Source: an uncultured Prevotella sp.
Lineage (GTDB): Bacteria; Bacteroidota; Bacteroidia; Bacteroidales; Bacteroidaceae
Direction: 5' to 3'
Assembly: GCA_900768785.1 (NCBI GenBank)
Contig: CAAGEG010000070.1
Location: forward strand, 1-58,646
Length of the DNA: 58,646 nucleotides
Positions 33,849 through 42,980 of this stretch are shown piece after piece. A model generated the notes under the pieces. That model saw only the letters and a program-made list of their open reading frames with translations. It searched no databases and was not told where the DNA came from. Both the position numbers and the translations under genes were made by a program. The stretch's first letter is position 1. Each line of letters begins with the position of its first letter.

Positions 33849-34874
33849 TTATATTGCCATGTCCCTTACTCTTTTTTGTAGCTCTGATATTTTTTGCATT
33901 AGCTCGTCGAATTCTAATGACTGACCATAGATGAAGAATCTTTGCATGTCTGCATAGTCGGCTTTCCACGATTCCATTGCATGTTCGGGTATCAAGAAAT
34001 TGATGGTAGCAGGAGCATGGAGATCGTAGTTCACATACTTCAAGGCGTAATATGCTCTACGATGCTCAACAATTGCATCATAGAGAGTGCGGTCTGCCAA
34101 AGCCTCCCGCCCATATTCAGTATCCATCAGTTTTTCCAGATCGTACAGATGACGAGACATACGAACACTTCTGGGCTTATCTTTCTGGAATTCTTCAGCC
34201 AAAAGAAAAATCTTTTCCAAGAATGTTCGTGTTGGAACAACTGTTCTTATCTTGCAATTGGAATCTATGTCTTCCTCTTCGAAAGTCTCACCAATTAATG
34301 AGTGAATGTAACGTTCTTCTGTTGGTTCGTCCATGGAGAGGCTGCTAATCTCAATCTTCACACGCGGAGGAATGTAAGTGATAGTGTCTTCAATGATGGA
34401 CGGATAATGTAATAGTATTATCGTAGGGTCTTTGTCCGAGTCTATAGGCTTCCATTCTCCATTCTTGTCTTGCACTTGGGTGACATTCTCGATAGTGTAC
34501 CCGGTGAGCCCCATGCTCTTCAAATGTGCATCAATTTGAATAGAAAGTGTTTCTTGTATATACTTTCGTGCCAGCTTCTTCAGCTTATCGCGTTGGCTCT
34601 TATTTGACTTCTCTATGCCAAAGAAAGAGTGGCTGATAGCTAAGTCTATGTCCTCAGAAAAACGTTCAATAATATTGAAACCTTTTGAGAGTGACGTGCC
34701 TCCCTTGAATATCAACCATTCACGACAGTCCGTCTGGAACAGAGCTTTCAACGTGACAGTTACCCACCAGTCCTTTTCTATAGCCACTTGATTGATACCA
34801 GGATGCATGGCTTCTGTCTGTTGTAGCATCGCTAGACAATCAACGAGCTCGTTGTTTAACCAAAGCTTTCCCAT
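33849..34874 (-). CDS. AbiEii/AbiGii-type nucleotidyltransferase toxin
   Basis: A 341-residue protein of the AbiEii family, the toxin half of type IV (AbiE) toxin-antitoxin and phage abortive-infection systems. The nucleotidyltransferase core is visible: FKGGTSLSKG near residue 57, then FSEDIDLAI near residue 72, with the two metal-binding Asp residues. Members transfer nucleotides to target RNA such as tRNA. The N-terminal segment EKDWWVTVTLKALF is typical of the family. It starts 5 bases after the stop of the DUF6088 gene and so is translated with it. Confidence 0.88.
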   Translation of the reverse strand: MGKLWLNNELVDCLAMLQQTEAMHPGINQVAIEKDWWVTVTLKALFQTDCREWLIFKGGTSLSKGFNIIERFSEDIDLAISHSFFGIEKSNKSQRDKLKKLARKYIQETLSIQIDAHLKSMGLTGYTIENVTQVQDKNGEWKPIDSDKDPTIILLHYPSIIEDTITYIPPRVKIEISSLSMDEPTEERYIHSLIGETFEEEDIDSNCKIRTVVPTRTFLEKIFLLAEEFQKDKPRSVRMSRHLYDLEKLMDTEYGREALADRTLYDAIVEHRRAYYALKYVNYDLHAPATINFLIPEHAMESWKADYADMQRFFIYGQSLEFDELMQKISELQKRVRDMAI

Positions 34875-34879
34875 TGTCT

Positions 34880-35491
34880 TTATTCTGTTTTAAGCATCGG
34901 TTTTATAATTCGTTTCATCCATGAAGGCATCAAATCCACGTCACGCATTAATGATTCTTTGTTTGGCTCTTTTGATATAAGTGAATTAATCGTCTGCAGT
35001 TCGTTATCGGTTACATTCTCTTGCTTTAACGCCTTAAGAGCTTGGACCAATAATGCAATGAGGCGAGTCTCATAGCAGAAATTCTTAGGGACACCGCGTT
35101 TCAAAGTTACCTGACGATTGGCGAGTTTAACTGTCCTTTCACTGCCTGTTGTTAGGTACGTATAATTCATTGGAATCTGCGTAGATAGCCCTAGTATATT
35201 TAGCGCTGTCATGCCTGAAGGTAAAACTTGGGCATTATCACGTGTTGCTATAGCTTGTACCACTTTATCAACAGTAGGAAGTACAATTCCGAACCGACTT
35301 TTTCGAGGTTTGGCATAAATGCCTTGCGCAATTTTTGTCAATACTTCCTCACTGGTCAGTTCAGACAAGGTGCTACCAACAAACTCAGCGTGATATTCTG
35401 GAAAGTCAGAGCGGAACAGAATACTATCTTCAGGCATCGCTTCTATGCGTTGCCTTAAAGTATTGCTATTTAAAGAATGTCCGTTTATCAT
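34880..35491 (-). CDS. DUF6088/AbiEi-like antitoxin
   Basis: A 203-residue protein of the DUF6088 type, the usual partner of AbiEii-like toxins in Bacteroidota. An N-terminal winged-helix region (LRQRIEAMPEDSILFRSDF; residues ~10-70) probably binds the operon's own promoter. The central part includes GIYAKPRKSRFG and DNAQVLPSGMTALNILGLS, as in AbiEi proteins. The C-terminus (VDLMPSWMKRIIKPML) is helical. The ATG at 35491 is preferred; an upstream start at 35569 would add 26 residues of no visible homology. The toxin gene follows 5 bases later. Confidence 0.8.
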   Translation of the reverse strand: MINGHSLNSNTLRQRIEAMPEDSILFRSDFPEYHAEFVGSTLSELTSEEVLTKIAQGIYAKPRKSRFGIVLPTVDKVVQAIATRDNAQVLPSGMTALNILGLSTQIPMNYTYLTTGSERTVKLANRQVTLKRGVPKNFCYETRLIALLVQALKALKQENVTDNELQTINSLISKEPNKESLMRDVDLMPSWMKRIIKPMLKTE

Positions 35492-36138
35492 AAGACCTTT
35501 GAAATTTTGATGATTTTTCAAATACAAAGATCGATTTTTTATTTGAATTGACCATAAATATCTGTGCATTTTTTCTGTTTTGTAGCTTTTTTGTTAACTG
35601 ATATGGTTTTGTTACTTTGAAAAACTGTTTTTAACTTGACCTTAATGACAGGTTTGTCTGTAAAGAAGGTTAGAATGAGAAGGGGGAGAGATTAAATTGG
35701 TTCATCTTCAGTAAAAAGAAAAATGTGTTTTTGGGGAAACATTAAAACGTTTCATTCTGCAAAGTTTTGGTTTACGTTTACCCATGTATAATACATGCCT
35801 CTCTAAACTTAAACATTAAACCTTCAATCTCCTGATTTGGGTTTACTATACCTTAATTTGATATATAAGAACATCTAAACTTAAACCTAAACTTATGGCA
35901 TTGAATTTTATCCATTTTTCTTTTAATCGAAACAATAATTAGGTAACAGATATTGTTTTCGCCTTAATTTATATTAAAATCATACACGTTCTGCAAGAAA
36001 AACGTGCAGAATGTGTAGTAAAAGAGTCGCCAGTAGTTTACAACAACCCTGTAACTCGCTGATAATCAATATCTGTTAGCCGCAGTGCAGGCAGCCGTAG
36101 AAGAGTAATCGAAACGTGCTGAAAATTAGCTATATAAA

Positions 36139-36179
36139 GGGCAAGTATCTGGGAAACAGGTACTTGCCCTTAGTTTTTT
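36139..36179 (+). terminator. Rho-independent terminator with no upstream gene
   Basis: GGGCAAGTA and TACTTGCCC pair over a 13-base loop; TTAG and then six T follow. No plus-strand coding sequence precedes it for several hundred bases. It may end a small RNA or a lost gene. Confidence 0.65.
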
Positions 36180-36230
36180 GTGCATATTCTGCCTGTTCCA
36201 AATGCAGAATAAGAGGCCAAAATCAGGGCA

Positions 36231-36310
36231 AATGTTTCCCAAAAATCAGGAGCGTGTTTCCCAAGCCATTCATTTGTTTCCCAAAAATAATGCGGTGTTT
36301 CCCAAATTTT
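36231..36310. repeat. Four spaced GTTTCCCAA motifs
   Basis: GTTTCCCAA occurs at 36234, 36256, 36276 and 36297, with spacings of 22, 20 and 21 bases. The array ends 60 bases before the integrase start. It resembles the 22-bp arrays in period, not in sequence. Confidence 0.65.
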
Positions 36311-36369
36311 GAACTCTGCAAACAGGTTTTTTATCACAATTTGAATAACCCAAAATAACAATTTTCAGC

Positions 36370-37476
36370 ATGGCAACATTAAAAGCAATAGTAAAGTCAA
36401 AGACAAGAAACGGAATGTACAATGTATATATCCGTATTACTCAAAACAGACAGTTCGCTTACGTTAGAACATCATGGATGGTAAACGATAAGGGATTAAG
36501 TGATGACAAGAAAGACATCATTGATCCCTTCGTGATACAGCAAACTTCAATCTTGATAGAAAAGTTTTATAATATGCTTAATCAAGTTGATGCATCAACG
36601 TGGTCAGCAAACGAAGTATTCACTTATGTGACCGACTATGGAAAAAACCTTTCTTTCTATGATTACGCAAGAGCGCATATCGAGAAACTGATTAAAAGAG
36701 GGCAGGAACGCACTTCTCGTAACTACAAGTGGTCTCTACAACATATGGAAAGATTCGCAGGGACAGACAATATCATGTTTTCACGTCTTACTTCAGCTTT
36801 CCTTAACCGATGGATAGAATCCCTTTCCACCACGACTCGAAGCAAGGAACAATATCCAGTATGTATGAGGGAGGTATACAAAGCTGCCAGAAGAGAATTC
36901 AATGACGAAGAGCGAGGAATACTTAAACTGAAGAATCCTTGGAGTAATGTCACTATCCCGAGAAGTGATGTGCCTGAGAAGCGTGCCATTCCTGCAAGCA
37001 AATTGCGTGCATTCTTCAATGTCGTTCCAGATAGAAGTAAATTCACTCACCCACTAATGGAAGTTGGTCAGGATGTGGCATTGATTTCATTCTGTATGTG
37101 CGGCTTAAATGCTGTGGACATCTTTAATGCGAAGAAGGAGCAGTACGATGGGAACATCTTCCACTACGAACGACAGAAGACGAGGTCAACACGTTCTGAC
37201 AGAGGTTACTTTGAAGTTCGTGTACCAGCATTCTTGAAACCAACATTTGAGAAGTATCTCACAAAAGATGAACGTTCCCCATGGTTGTTTAACTTCCACG
37301 ATCGTCTAGCAACATCTGATTCTTTCTGTGCAAACGTCAATACGGGCATTAAGCAGATTTGGAAAAAGGTAGAGCCAGGTTACAGAGCATCGCTCTATGC
37401 CTTTAGACATAGTTGGGCAACCATAGCCCAGAACGAATGTGGAGCAACAAGGAGTTACAAGGTTGTTGTGAAATAA
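36370..37476 (+). pseudogene. Tyrosine recombinase (integrase), truncated before the catalytic Tyr
   Basis: 368 residues of a Bacteroidota phage/transposon-type integrase. The N-terminal SAM-like core-binding domain spans residues ~1-190 (YDYARAHIEKLIKRGQERTSRNYKW and on), and the catalytic domain follows. The second box YAFRHSWATIAQNECGA is present near residue 350, but normal proteins continue another ~40 residues to a GYI motif with the nucleophilic Tyr. Here the sequence changes to TRSYKVVVK and stops. The other frames after 37450 do not contain the missing end. It is probably inactive, left by a recombination event. It lies between the AbiE genes and the intron within the repeat-bracketed interval. 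Confidence 0.75.
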
Positions 37477-37522
37477 TCCCTACTTATAGGATATTCACTC
37501 CATGGGTATTTTTAACGCAAGA

Positions 37523-37559
37523 GAGGGTGTGTCGGTTTATTATGACACACCCTCCTTTC
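37523..37559. terminator. Bidirectional-type hairpin terminator
   Basis: GAGGGTGTGTC pairs perfectly with GACACACCCTC across a 10-base loop. CTTTCTTA follows on the plus side. It lies between the integrase remnant and the convergent lipoprotein gene. Confidence 0.75.
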
Positions 37560-37595
37560 TTATATTCGTGTACTTTTGTTATAGCAACGTTCTTC

Positions 37596-39611
37596 CTATT
37601 CGCGGGCTTTTATTATCGCCACATTCTTCTTTTCATATGAGTTGAACTTGCCCAGCACATCTTTTGTTGTAGGCTTATACCACGAATACTGCGAAAAATG
37701 CTGTGTGAAAGCTTTGTCGTTGAATATATATCCGTGGTGTGCAAAGATATAATTGCGCATCAGTCTCAACTGCTGCGAGTTTTTGCCAGCCAAGTCTGCC
37801 TCTGTAACCAGTCGTGTGCTCAACCATGAATAGTCAGGCATAGCCTCCTGTGCGCCTTGGTTGGCAGCATGATCGTCGGGCTGCATCTCATCTTCCGGGT
37901 TGTCTTGGTCGGCATCTGGCTCTGCTTCCGAGTTGCCGGCATTGCTATACTGGATGGCCAACGAGAAATCGTTGCCATACTTGTTGATCAGGCATACCAT
38001 AGAGATGGCTCCCTTGCCCTTCATCACATACTCAGCCTGCATGTCATAGGCATCGTCGGCGGTGAATCCCTTCTTTTTGAGTTCAGCCACCACGGCATTC
38101 ATCACGGCCTTCTTGTCAATGACCAGATCACTGTATGCATCAAAGCTGACCAGGATACCCTCAACAGAAGCACTTATCCATGAGCAGTTCTCCTCGTCCT
38201 GCATCTCGCACACGTTGGTATAGAACACGCATCTGTTTTCTATCTTCACATCCTTGTTCAGTCTGTCCACCCTGTCCAGATGTCTACTATAGAGACAAGT
38301 CCTCGGGTCGGTGATGCCATAGTTGGCAGCCACCTTCTCGGGGTTGTCTTTGGGGCTTATGCCGTCATACGTGTCGGCGGTGAGCGGAGCGGTGAATGCT
38401 GTCACTATCTGTGCCACCGATATCACATTGATGGTCTCGTCGCACATGTTGAACGACACATTATAAAACTCATCCTTGCCCACGCGCTTGGCCTCTTTGT
38501 CGATGATATTATACATTCTGTCTTCTTTCACCAGATAATTGCCGCCCACGGTGATGTTGGCAATCTCGTCATAGTCAAACTCCAGCACCTCCTTGTCTTC
38601 GGCATCAATGAGACCCCACTTCTGGTTCTTGCATGCCACAAAACCCTCGGCAACAAAGGGATATGCACTGTCATACTTGGCCCTGATGAGCGTTTCACCC
38701 TCCTTGTCAGCCACACCATATTTGTCATTATCATTTGTATACGCCACATATCCATTGTGCATGGTGTATGGTGGGCAGGCCTCTCCTATGTTTGAGTGGC
38801 TAAAATACCTGCCATTGTAGTGCGATTTCTTTAGCGTCAGCACCTTTTCGCCCTTCTTGTCAATATACAACACCTGTTTAGATTCGCTGTCTTCAACAAT
38901 CACCGGCAAGAGACCCTCAGAGAAACCTGTGGTGAGCAAATCATACTTGTCTGTCTGGATAGAGCCTTTTTCTTCACCATTTGCATTGATGATGAAGATT
39001 TTGGTGCCACCCTTCTCGCATGCCAGTGCCACCCCGTCTTTCACTGGAGTGATGTCTGAATATTTGGCTTCCAGTGCTATGTCGCCATCCTCTTCCAGCA
39101 GTCCGCACAGTTTCTTGTTGGCATCATAATATACGGCATAGCCCTCTTCCGATATGCCCCCAACCATTGTGATGTTGGCTGGCAATGTCTTCACTGTCTT
39201 GCCCTTGGAGTTTATCACCTCAATTGTAGCGCCATCCTTGGTCACAAACGAATATCCATTGACAAACACGGTGGCACTCTTGAAATAATCATCAATGAGT
39301 GGCTTCTTTGGGTTGTCTATGGAGAAGAGTTGGTATCCATTCTTGTCTTTTACATAAAACACGCCATCCACGATCTTGCTCACCTGTGCATCTTTGTCAT
39401 ACTCTTCGCTTATCACCACATCGCCATTGGCTGCGATGATGCTCCAGTTTTGCCCTTTTTCAAACTGAACTGCCAGATACTCAAGATCATACTGTTTCTT
39501 TTTGCCGCACGATGCTATGAATATAACTCCAGCAAATACGAGGCAGACCATTAGCAGACTTTTAACCTCCTCTTTTAAGTTTCTGCATACATTCATCTGG
39601 ATTGTTTCCAT
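37596..39611 (-). CDS. Lipoprotein with WG repeats and a C-terminal YARHG domain
   Basis: A 671-residue predicted lipoprotein. The signal peptide ends at VIFIASC (Cys near residue 35). Residues ~45-400 contain WG (KWG-like) beta repeats, each with a turn such as QKWGLIDAEDKEVL or DKYGVADKEG. Residues ~540-600 are a Glu/Asp/Gln-rich linker. The last ~75 residues are a YARHG-like domain: LRLMRNYIFAHHGYIF, then FSQYSWYKP. The protein is probably exposed at the cell surface, and its function is unknown. The gene is richer in G+C than its surroundings, consistent with recent acquisition. A promoter with a 20-base spacer lies at 39655-39686. Confidence 0.85.
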   Translation of the reverse strand: METIQMNVCRNLKEEVKSLLMVCLVFAGVIFIASCGKKKQYDLEYLAVQFEKGQNWSIIAANGDVVISEEYDKDAQVSKIVDGVFYVKDKNGYQLFSIDNPKKPLIDDYFKSATVFVNGYSFVTKDGATIEVINSKGKTVKTLPANITMVGGISEEGYAVYYDANKKLCGLLEEDGDIALEAKYSDITPVKDGVALACEKGGTKIFIINANGEEKGSIQTDKYDLLTTGFSEGLLPVIVEDSESKQVLYIDKKGEKVLTLKKSHYNGRYFSHSNIGEACPPYTMHNGYVAYTNDNDKYGVADKEGETLIRAKYDSAYPFVAEGFVACKNQKWGLIDAEDKEVLEFDYDEIANITVGGNYLVKEDRMYNIIDKEAKRVGKDEFYNVSFNMCDETINVISVAQIVTAFTAPLTADTYDGISPKDNPEKVAANYGITDPRTCLYSRHLDRVDRLNKDVKIENRCVFYTNVCEMQDEENCSWISASVEGILVSFDAYSDLVIDKKAVMNAVVAELKKKGFTADDAYDMQAEYVMKGKGAISMVCLINKYGNDFSLAIQYSNAGNSEAEPDADQDNPEDEMQPDDHAANQGAQEAMPDYSWLSTRLVTEADLAGKNSQQLRLMRNYIFAHHGYIFNDKAFTQHFSQYSWYKPTTKDVLGKFNSYEKKNVAIIKARE

Positions 39612-39654
39612 AAATAATTGGTTAGTTTATAAATATTTGTTACATATCTCGTTG

Positions 39655-39686
39655 CAAATTTACGAAAATCAATTCAAGAGACCAAA
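39655..39686 (-). promoter_or_regulatory. Promoter of the WG-repeat lipoprotein gene
   Basis: On the minus strand: TTTG at 39686-39683, a 20-base spacer, then TAAATTTG at 39662-39655. This is a full match, 44 bases before the start codon. A second -7-like box, TATCTTTG, lies at 39780-39773, with a weaker upstream element. Confidence 0.75.
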
Positions 39687-39710
39687 CGATTTGATAAGTA
39701 TTCTCGCAGT

Positions 39711-39776
39711 GAAACTGGGCCATGCCATCATTCTTTTCACTGAGAAACTGGGCCATACCATCTTTCACGTTGCAAA
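39711..39776. repeat. Two copies of a 33-bp repeat
   Basis: GAAACTGGGCCATgCCATC begins at 39711 and again at 39744, exactly 33 bases apart, each followed by a CTTTTCAC- or CTTTCAC-like end. They lie between the two possible promoters of the lipoprotein gene. Confidence 0.7.
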
Positions 39777-40384
39777 GATACGACATGACTTTTTGTGTGC
39801 AATACTTTTTTGCCTAAAACTCATATACTCCGTGCCTCTGTGGTTCAAAATTAATTATTCGAATAGTTACGATTTTTATGGCAAAAGACAATATTATCAG
39901 GACAAAATATATGGCAAGCAATTTATATTTTGTATTTTTGGTACGCTCGGCATGAGCATTGTCTAACGGGTGCAAGTCCCGAGTGAGCCCTAATAGCGGG
40001 AATCACATAGCCCAAGGCAAGGGTGTCCATCGTGAGGTGGAATCTGAAGGAAGCCGGCGGCAAACATCTGGCCTAACGAACAGAAACTTCATACAAGGCA
40101 TATGACCGTGGGTAAGGCTGCCAAACAAGCCAAAGCCCGATAGCTATTCGGAACGGTCGGTGTAGATGAAGTAGGCATAAGATGGAAAGACAGTGCCCTT
40201 ATCCGAGGAGGTCTCACTTTTGGAGACGTCCAAAAGTAGACATGGTGATTAGTTGCTTTTACCAAAGCCATGGAGTAAAGCTTGCCGTGAGAAGTCAGCA
40301 GAAGCCATAATAGTGGAGTAATCGGTAACTCTCCATGAAGGGCTGAACCTAACAATTAAGCGATTAGTAACTGAAAGTTACCTT

Positions 40385-41792
40385 ATGAAAGATAGAATGC
40401 AGAAAACATCAGCCTTTGCTAATGACTGCCCCCAAAGAAATAGGAAGGAATCCGAAAGGTATGGGGGAGTGCAGACTTTCATGTGGATGACCGAAGACAA
40501 CATCGTGGAAGTTCCATTCGACAAGGAGCACGTATTGGAAGTAATCCTTAGCCCCGACAACCTCAACAAAGCCTACTTGGCAGTATTGAGGAACAAGGGA
40601 TGTGGCGGTATCGACAAGATGTCATGTGAGCAGCTGCTTCCATGGCTCAAGGCTAATAAGGATGAACTGATACGCTCCTTGCTTGACGGTACATACCGTC
40701 CTAATCCCGTCCGCAGGGTAGAGATACCCAAGGACAACGGCAAGAAGCGCCTGCTGGGCATACCGACCGTGGTTGACCGCATGGTGCAACAAGCCATCAA
40801 CCAAGTACTGACAATAATCTATGAGCCCCAATTCTCCAAACGAAGCTTCGGCTTCCGCCCGAGGAGGGGCTGCCTTGACGCATTGCGAGAAGTGCAGAAG
40901 ATAGTCGATGAAGGCTACAAGTACGTAGTTGACCTCGACCTCGAACGCTTCTTCGACACAGTGAGCCACAGCAAACTCATAGAGATACTCAGTCGCACCA
41001 TCAAGGATGGCAGAGTAGTCAGCCTTATACACAAATATCTTCGGAGCGGAGTCATAGACAAAGGACTATGGCATGCAAGCGAGGAAGGCACTCCCACAAG
41101 GGGGACCGCTGAGCCCACTTCTCAGCAACATCATGCTGAACGAGTTGGACAAGGAACTCGCACGCAGAGGACACCCCTTTGTACGCTATGCCGACGATTC
41201 GATGATATTCTGCAAGACCAAGCGTGCCGCAGAACGTGTACGAGATTCAATAACCAAATTCATAGAAGGGAAGCTGTTCCTAAAGGTGAACAAGGAAAAG
41301 ACAGTAGTCTCATACATACGAGGTGTGAAATACCTTGGCTACTCCTTTTATGTAAACAAGGGTAGATGCCAACTCACCGTACACCCGAAATCCAAGGCAA
41401 AGATGAAGTCAAGACTAAAAGAACTGACAAGTCGAAGCAACGGATGGGGTTACGAGAAAAGAAAGCAGAAGCTGAAAGAGTACATACAAGGGTGGGTAGG
41501 ATACTATCACCTTGCCAATATGAAACGTCTTTGCCAAGAGACCGATGAATGGTTAAGACGTAGAATACGCATGTGTATATGGAAGGCTTGGAAGAAAACA
41601 AAGACAAAGGTGGCAAACCTCATCAAGTGTGGAATCAGCCATGATAAGGCATGGTTTATAGGCAATGCTCGCCAGAGTCACTGGTGCATGGCAAAGAACT
41701 ACTATGTTAACACGGCAATATCCACACTAAATCTAAAGAAAGCAGGTTACCTATGTCTCATGGATTCGTATCACGAATGGAATCCAAAATAG
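40385..41792 (+). pseudogene. ltrA: Group II intron reverse transcriptase/maturase, frameshifted
   Basis: The intron protein would be about 468 residues. It has RT blocks (GGIDKMSCEQLL, RPNPVRRVEIPKDNGKKR, SFGFRPRRGCLDA, VVDLDLERFFDTV), the catalytic YADDSMIF, and a C-terminal maturase region (GWVGYYHLANM). No HNH endonuclease is seen. The first frame carries up to SEEGTP near 41092; the rest continues in another frame from PQGGPLSPLLSN. One extra C in the run CCC at 41093-41095 explains the break, so the active site Asp pair lies beyond the shift. Either the protein is dead or this is a sequencing error in a homopolymer. Confidence 0.9.
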
Positions 41793-41794
41793 GA

Positions 41795-41826
41795 ACCGCC
41801 GTATGCCGAACGGCACGTACGGTGGT
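41795..41826 (+). ncRNA. Group II intron domain V
   Basis: ACCGCCGTATGCCGAACGGC and CACGTACGGTGGT form the characteristic two-stem hairpin with a GTATG/CGTAC bulge region. It is the catalytic centre of the ribozyme. Confidence 0.8.
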
Positions 41827-42020
41827 GTGAGAGGTCGGAAAACGAAAGTAGGAAGAAAACTACTTCGTTTTCCTCCTACTCGATTGACAATTAAACACGG
41901 GAAAAACCTTGTCACGCTGTCACGCTATGCTGCCCGACGCTTGGATCACATTTTTAATAATGTATGAACTCATAATAAATAAGAATTTAATTTTTCCATG
42001 CGAACTATTATCCCATTTTT

Positions 42021-42305
42021 TTGCAATTTAGCGGAACAGATCACGCAGTTCGTTGCTTACCGACTTTTCTTGCTTCTTCAGCTCAATGCCGCAATATTGA
42101 GTTTGGAAGCGGACGAGAGCCGGGGCGTTGGGATTTGCGACCTTCCATTTTTTCTTCACTCACCATGCAACTCTCTGCTGGAGTTCAAAACATTTTCAAT
42201 GCTTATCAAACCGATTTTGACCAAGGATGGAACCGCGACTCCAACTATATCTATGGTCCGTCGCAGCCGCGTAGTGTCTTCTTAGGGGTAAAAATGATGT
42301 ATTAA
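42021..42305 (+). pseudogene. C-terminal remnant of a TonB-dependent receptor
   Basis: About 95 codons; the useful part begins near 42100 with SGREPGRWDLRPSIFSSL, then MQLSAGVQNIFNAYQTDF and on to the stop after VKMMY. This is the last beta-strands of an outer-membrane receptor, normally ~800-1000 residues. The rest is absent: upstream DNA is the intron flank. The last ~28 codons are shared with direct repeat copy A. Confidence 0.7.
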
Positions 42306-42388
42306 TAACTACAATCGGTGATAAATAGATATCTGTAAAGGTAATAATGAAGAATATTGGATTAATATTTGTTGACTCCCAAAGATTT
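42222..42388 (+). repeat. Direct repeat copy B
   Basis: 167 bp matching 31903-32069, same orientation, four mismatches counted by eye. The two copies bracket the interval that holds the SDR, regulator, AbiE pair, integrase, lipoprotein and intron. Confidence 0.85.
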
Positions 42389-42400
42389 TGGACTGCTTGA

Positions 42401-42571
42401 TTATTTGAATCGACAATATAAGATATTATTGCCGTCCGTTCCCTTTACCACTACAGAAGCCGCTGTCAATGGTTCGTCAGTTCCGCTGTCAACAACAGCG
42501 ACTCGCACATTTACCTGTACAGCAGCCATCTGTGCAGAAAGCAAAAGTATTAAGATAACAATTCTTCTCAT
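42401..42571 (-). pseudogene. N-terminal remnant of a TonB-linked outer membrane protein
   Basis: 56 codons from the ATG at 42571: a signal peptide (MRRIVILILLLSAQMAA), then VNVRVAVVDSGTDEPLTAASVVVKG, the start of a carboxypeptidase-D-regulatory-like domain found before the plug in TonB-dependent receptors. The frame then stops. It is opposite in strand to the receptor tail next to it, so the two are remnants of different genes or of an inverted gene. Confidence 0.6.
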
Positions 42572-42665
42572 AATCAGCTGTAAAAGCAAGAACATTTCTC
42601 ATGTTCTTAATTGAATTCTTATGTACCTAAATTCCAGCACTTCAGTTTAACTATATTTATAAGTA

Positions 42666-42696
42666 ACTGGGCAACAAAAAGTTGCCCAGTATTTTG
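42666..42696 (+). terminator. Rho-independent terminator-like hairpin
   Basis: ACTGGGCAAC pairs perfectly with GTTGCCCAGT around an AAAAA loop, followed by ATTTTG. No intact plus-strand gene lies upstream. Confidence 0.6.
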
Positions 42697-42949
42697 TCAT
42701 GTCAGTTCATTCACTTATCTAAGTGCTGCAAATCAAAAAATGTACAAAATCCAACAGACATGGCAAAGATATTGGATAAGGGCAAAATTGTAGTCAAATT
42801 TCAACCAAAAAGAATAATGATTTCTGCTTGCAAACAAGGTAAATACTCTTTAAAATATCTGTTACACATTCAATTATAGTCTTGTGTACCACCAAACCAT
42901 ATATTAGGCATGTCAAGCCTCAACAACAAGAAGAAAAACATGGTTTTCC

Positions 42950-42980
42950 TTTGCATTGTCTTTGGCTTGCACTATCTTTG
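42950..42980 (+). promoter_or_regulatory. Promoter of the DEAD-box helicase gene
   Basis: TTTG at 42950-42953, a 19-base spacer, then TATCTTTG at 42973-42980, a full consensus match. Transcription would begin near 42985, downstream of the ATG at 42910, which therefore cannot be the start. Confidence 0.75.

Larger units (their letters stand above)
35492..36369. other. Long non-coding interval upstream of the integrase
   Basis: About 880 bases without a supported gene. It contains a terminator-like hairpin at 36139-36179 and an array of GTTTCCCAA motifs at 36231-36310. The first part should carry the antitoxin promoter, but no clear consensus is visible. Such intervals beside an integrase often hold an attachment site; I could not identify one. 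Confidence 0.4.
39958..41884 (+). mobile_element. Group II intron with intron-encoded reverse transcriptase
   Basis: The 5' part has conserved domain I signatures: CGGGTGCAAGTCCCGAG, GAAGGAAGCCGGCGGCAAA and AAACTTCATACAAGGC. The open frame of the reverse transcriptase starts at 40385. Domain V is recognised at 41795-41826 (GCCGTATGCC, GAA, CGGCACGTACGG) and domain VI at 41837-41872 (AAAACGAA/TTCGTTTT). The exact ends are approximate: the 5' end lies near 39955-39970 and the 3' end near 41884. Group II introns splice from RNA and move by target-primed reverse transcription. It sits 347 bases upstream of the lipoprotein start, outside coding DNA. Confidence 0.88.

Noticed and set aside
33817..33969. 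N-terminal extension of the Crp-like regulator
   Set aside because: It overlaps the end of the AbiEii toxin gene and encodes unrelated basic sequence; the ATG at 33816 fits.
38280..38795. Plus-strand frame of 171 codons over the lipoprotein gene
   Set aside because: It is a shadow of a G+C-rich gene with clear lipobox, WG repeats and YARHG domain on the other strand.
40622..41032. Antisense frame of 136 codons within the intron
   Set aside because: It mirrors the reverse transcriptase codons and has no recognisable protein features.
41085..41100. Programmed frameshift in the intron reverse transcriptase
   Set aside because: The site CTCCCACAAGGG lacks a known slippery heptamer with a downstream structure, and single-base errors in homopolymers are common.
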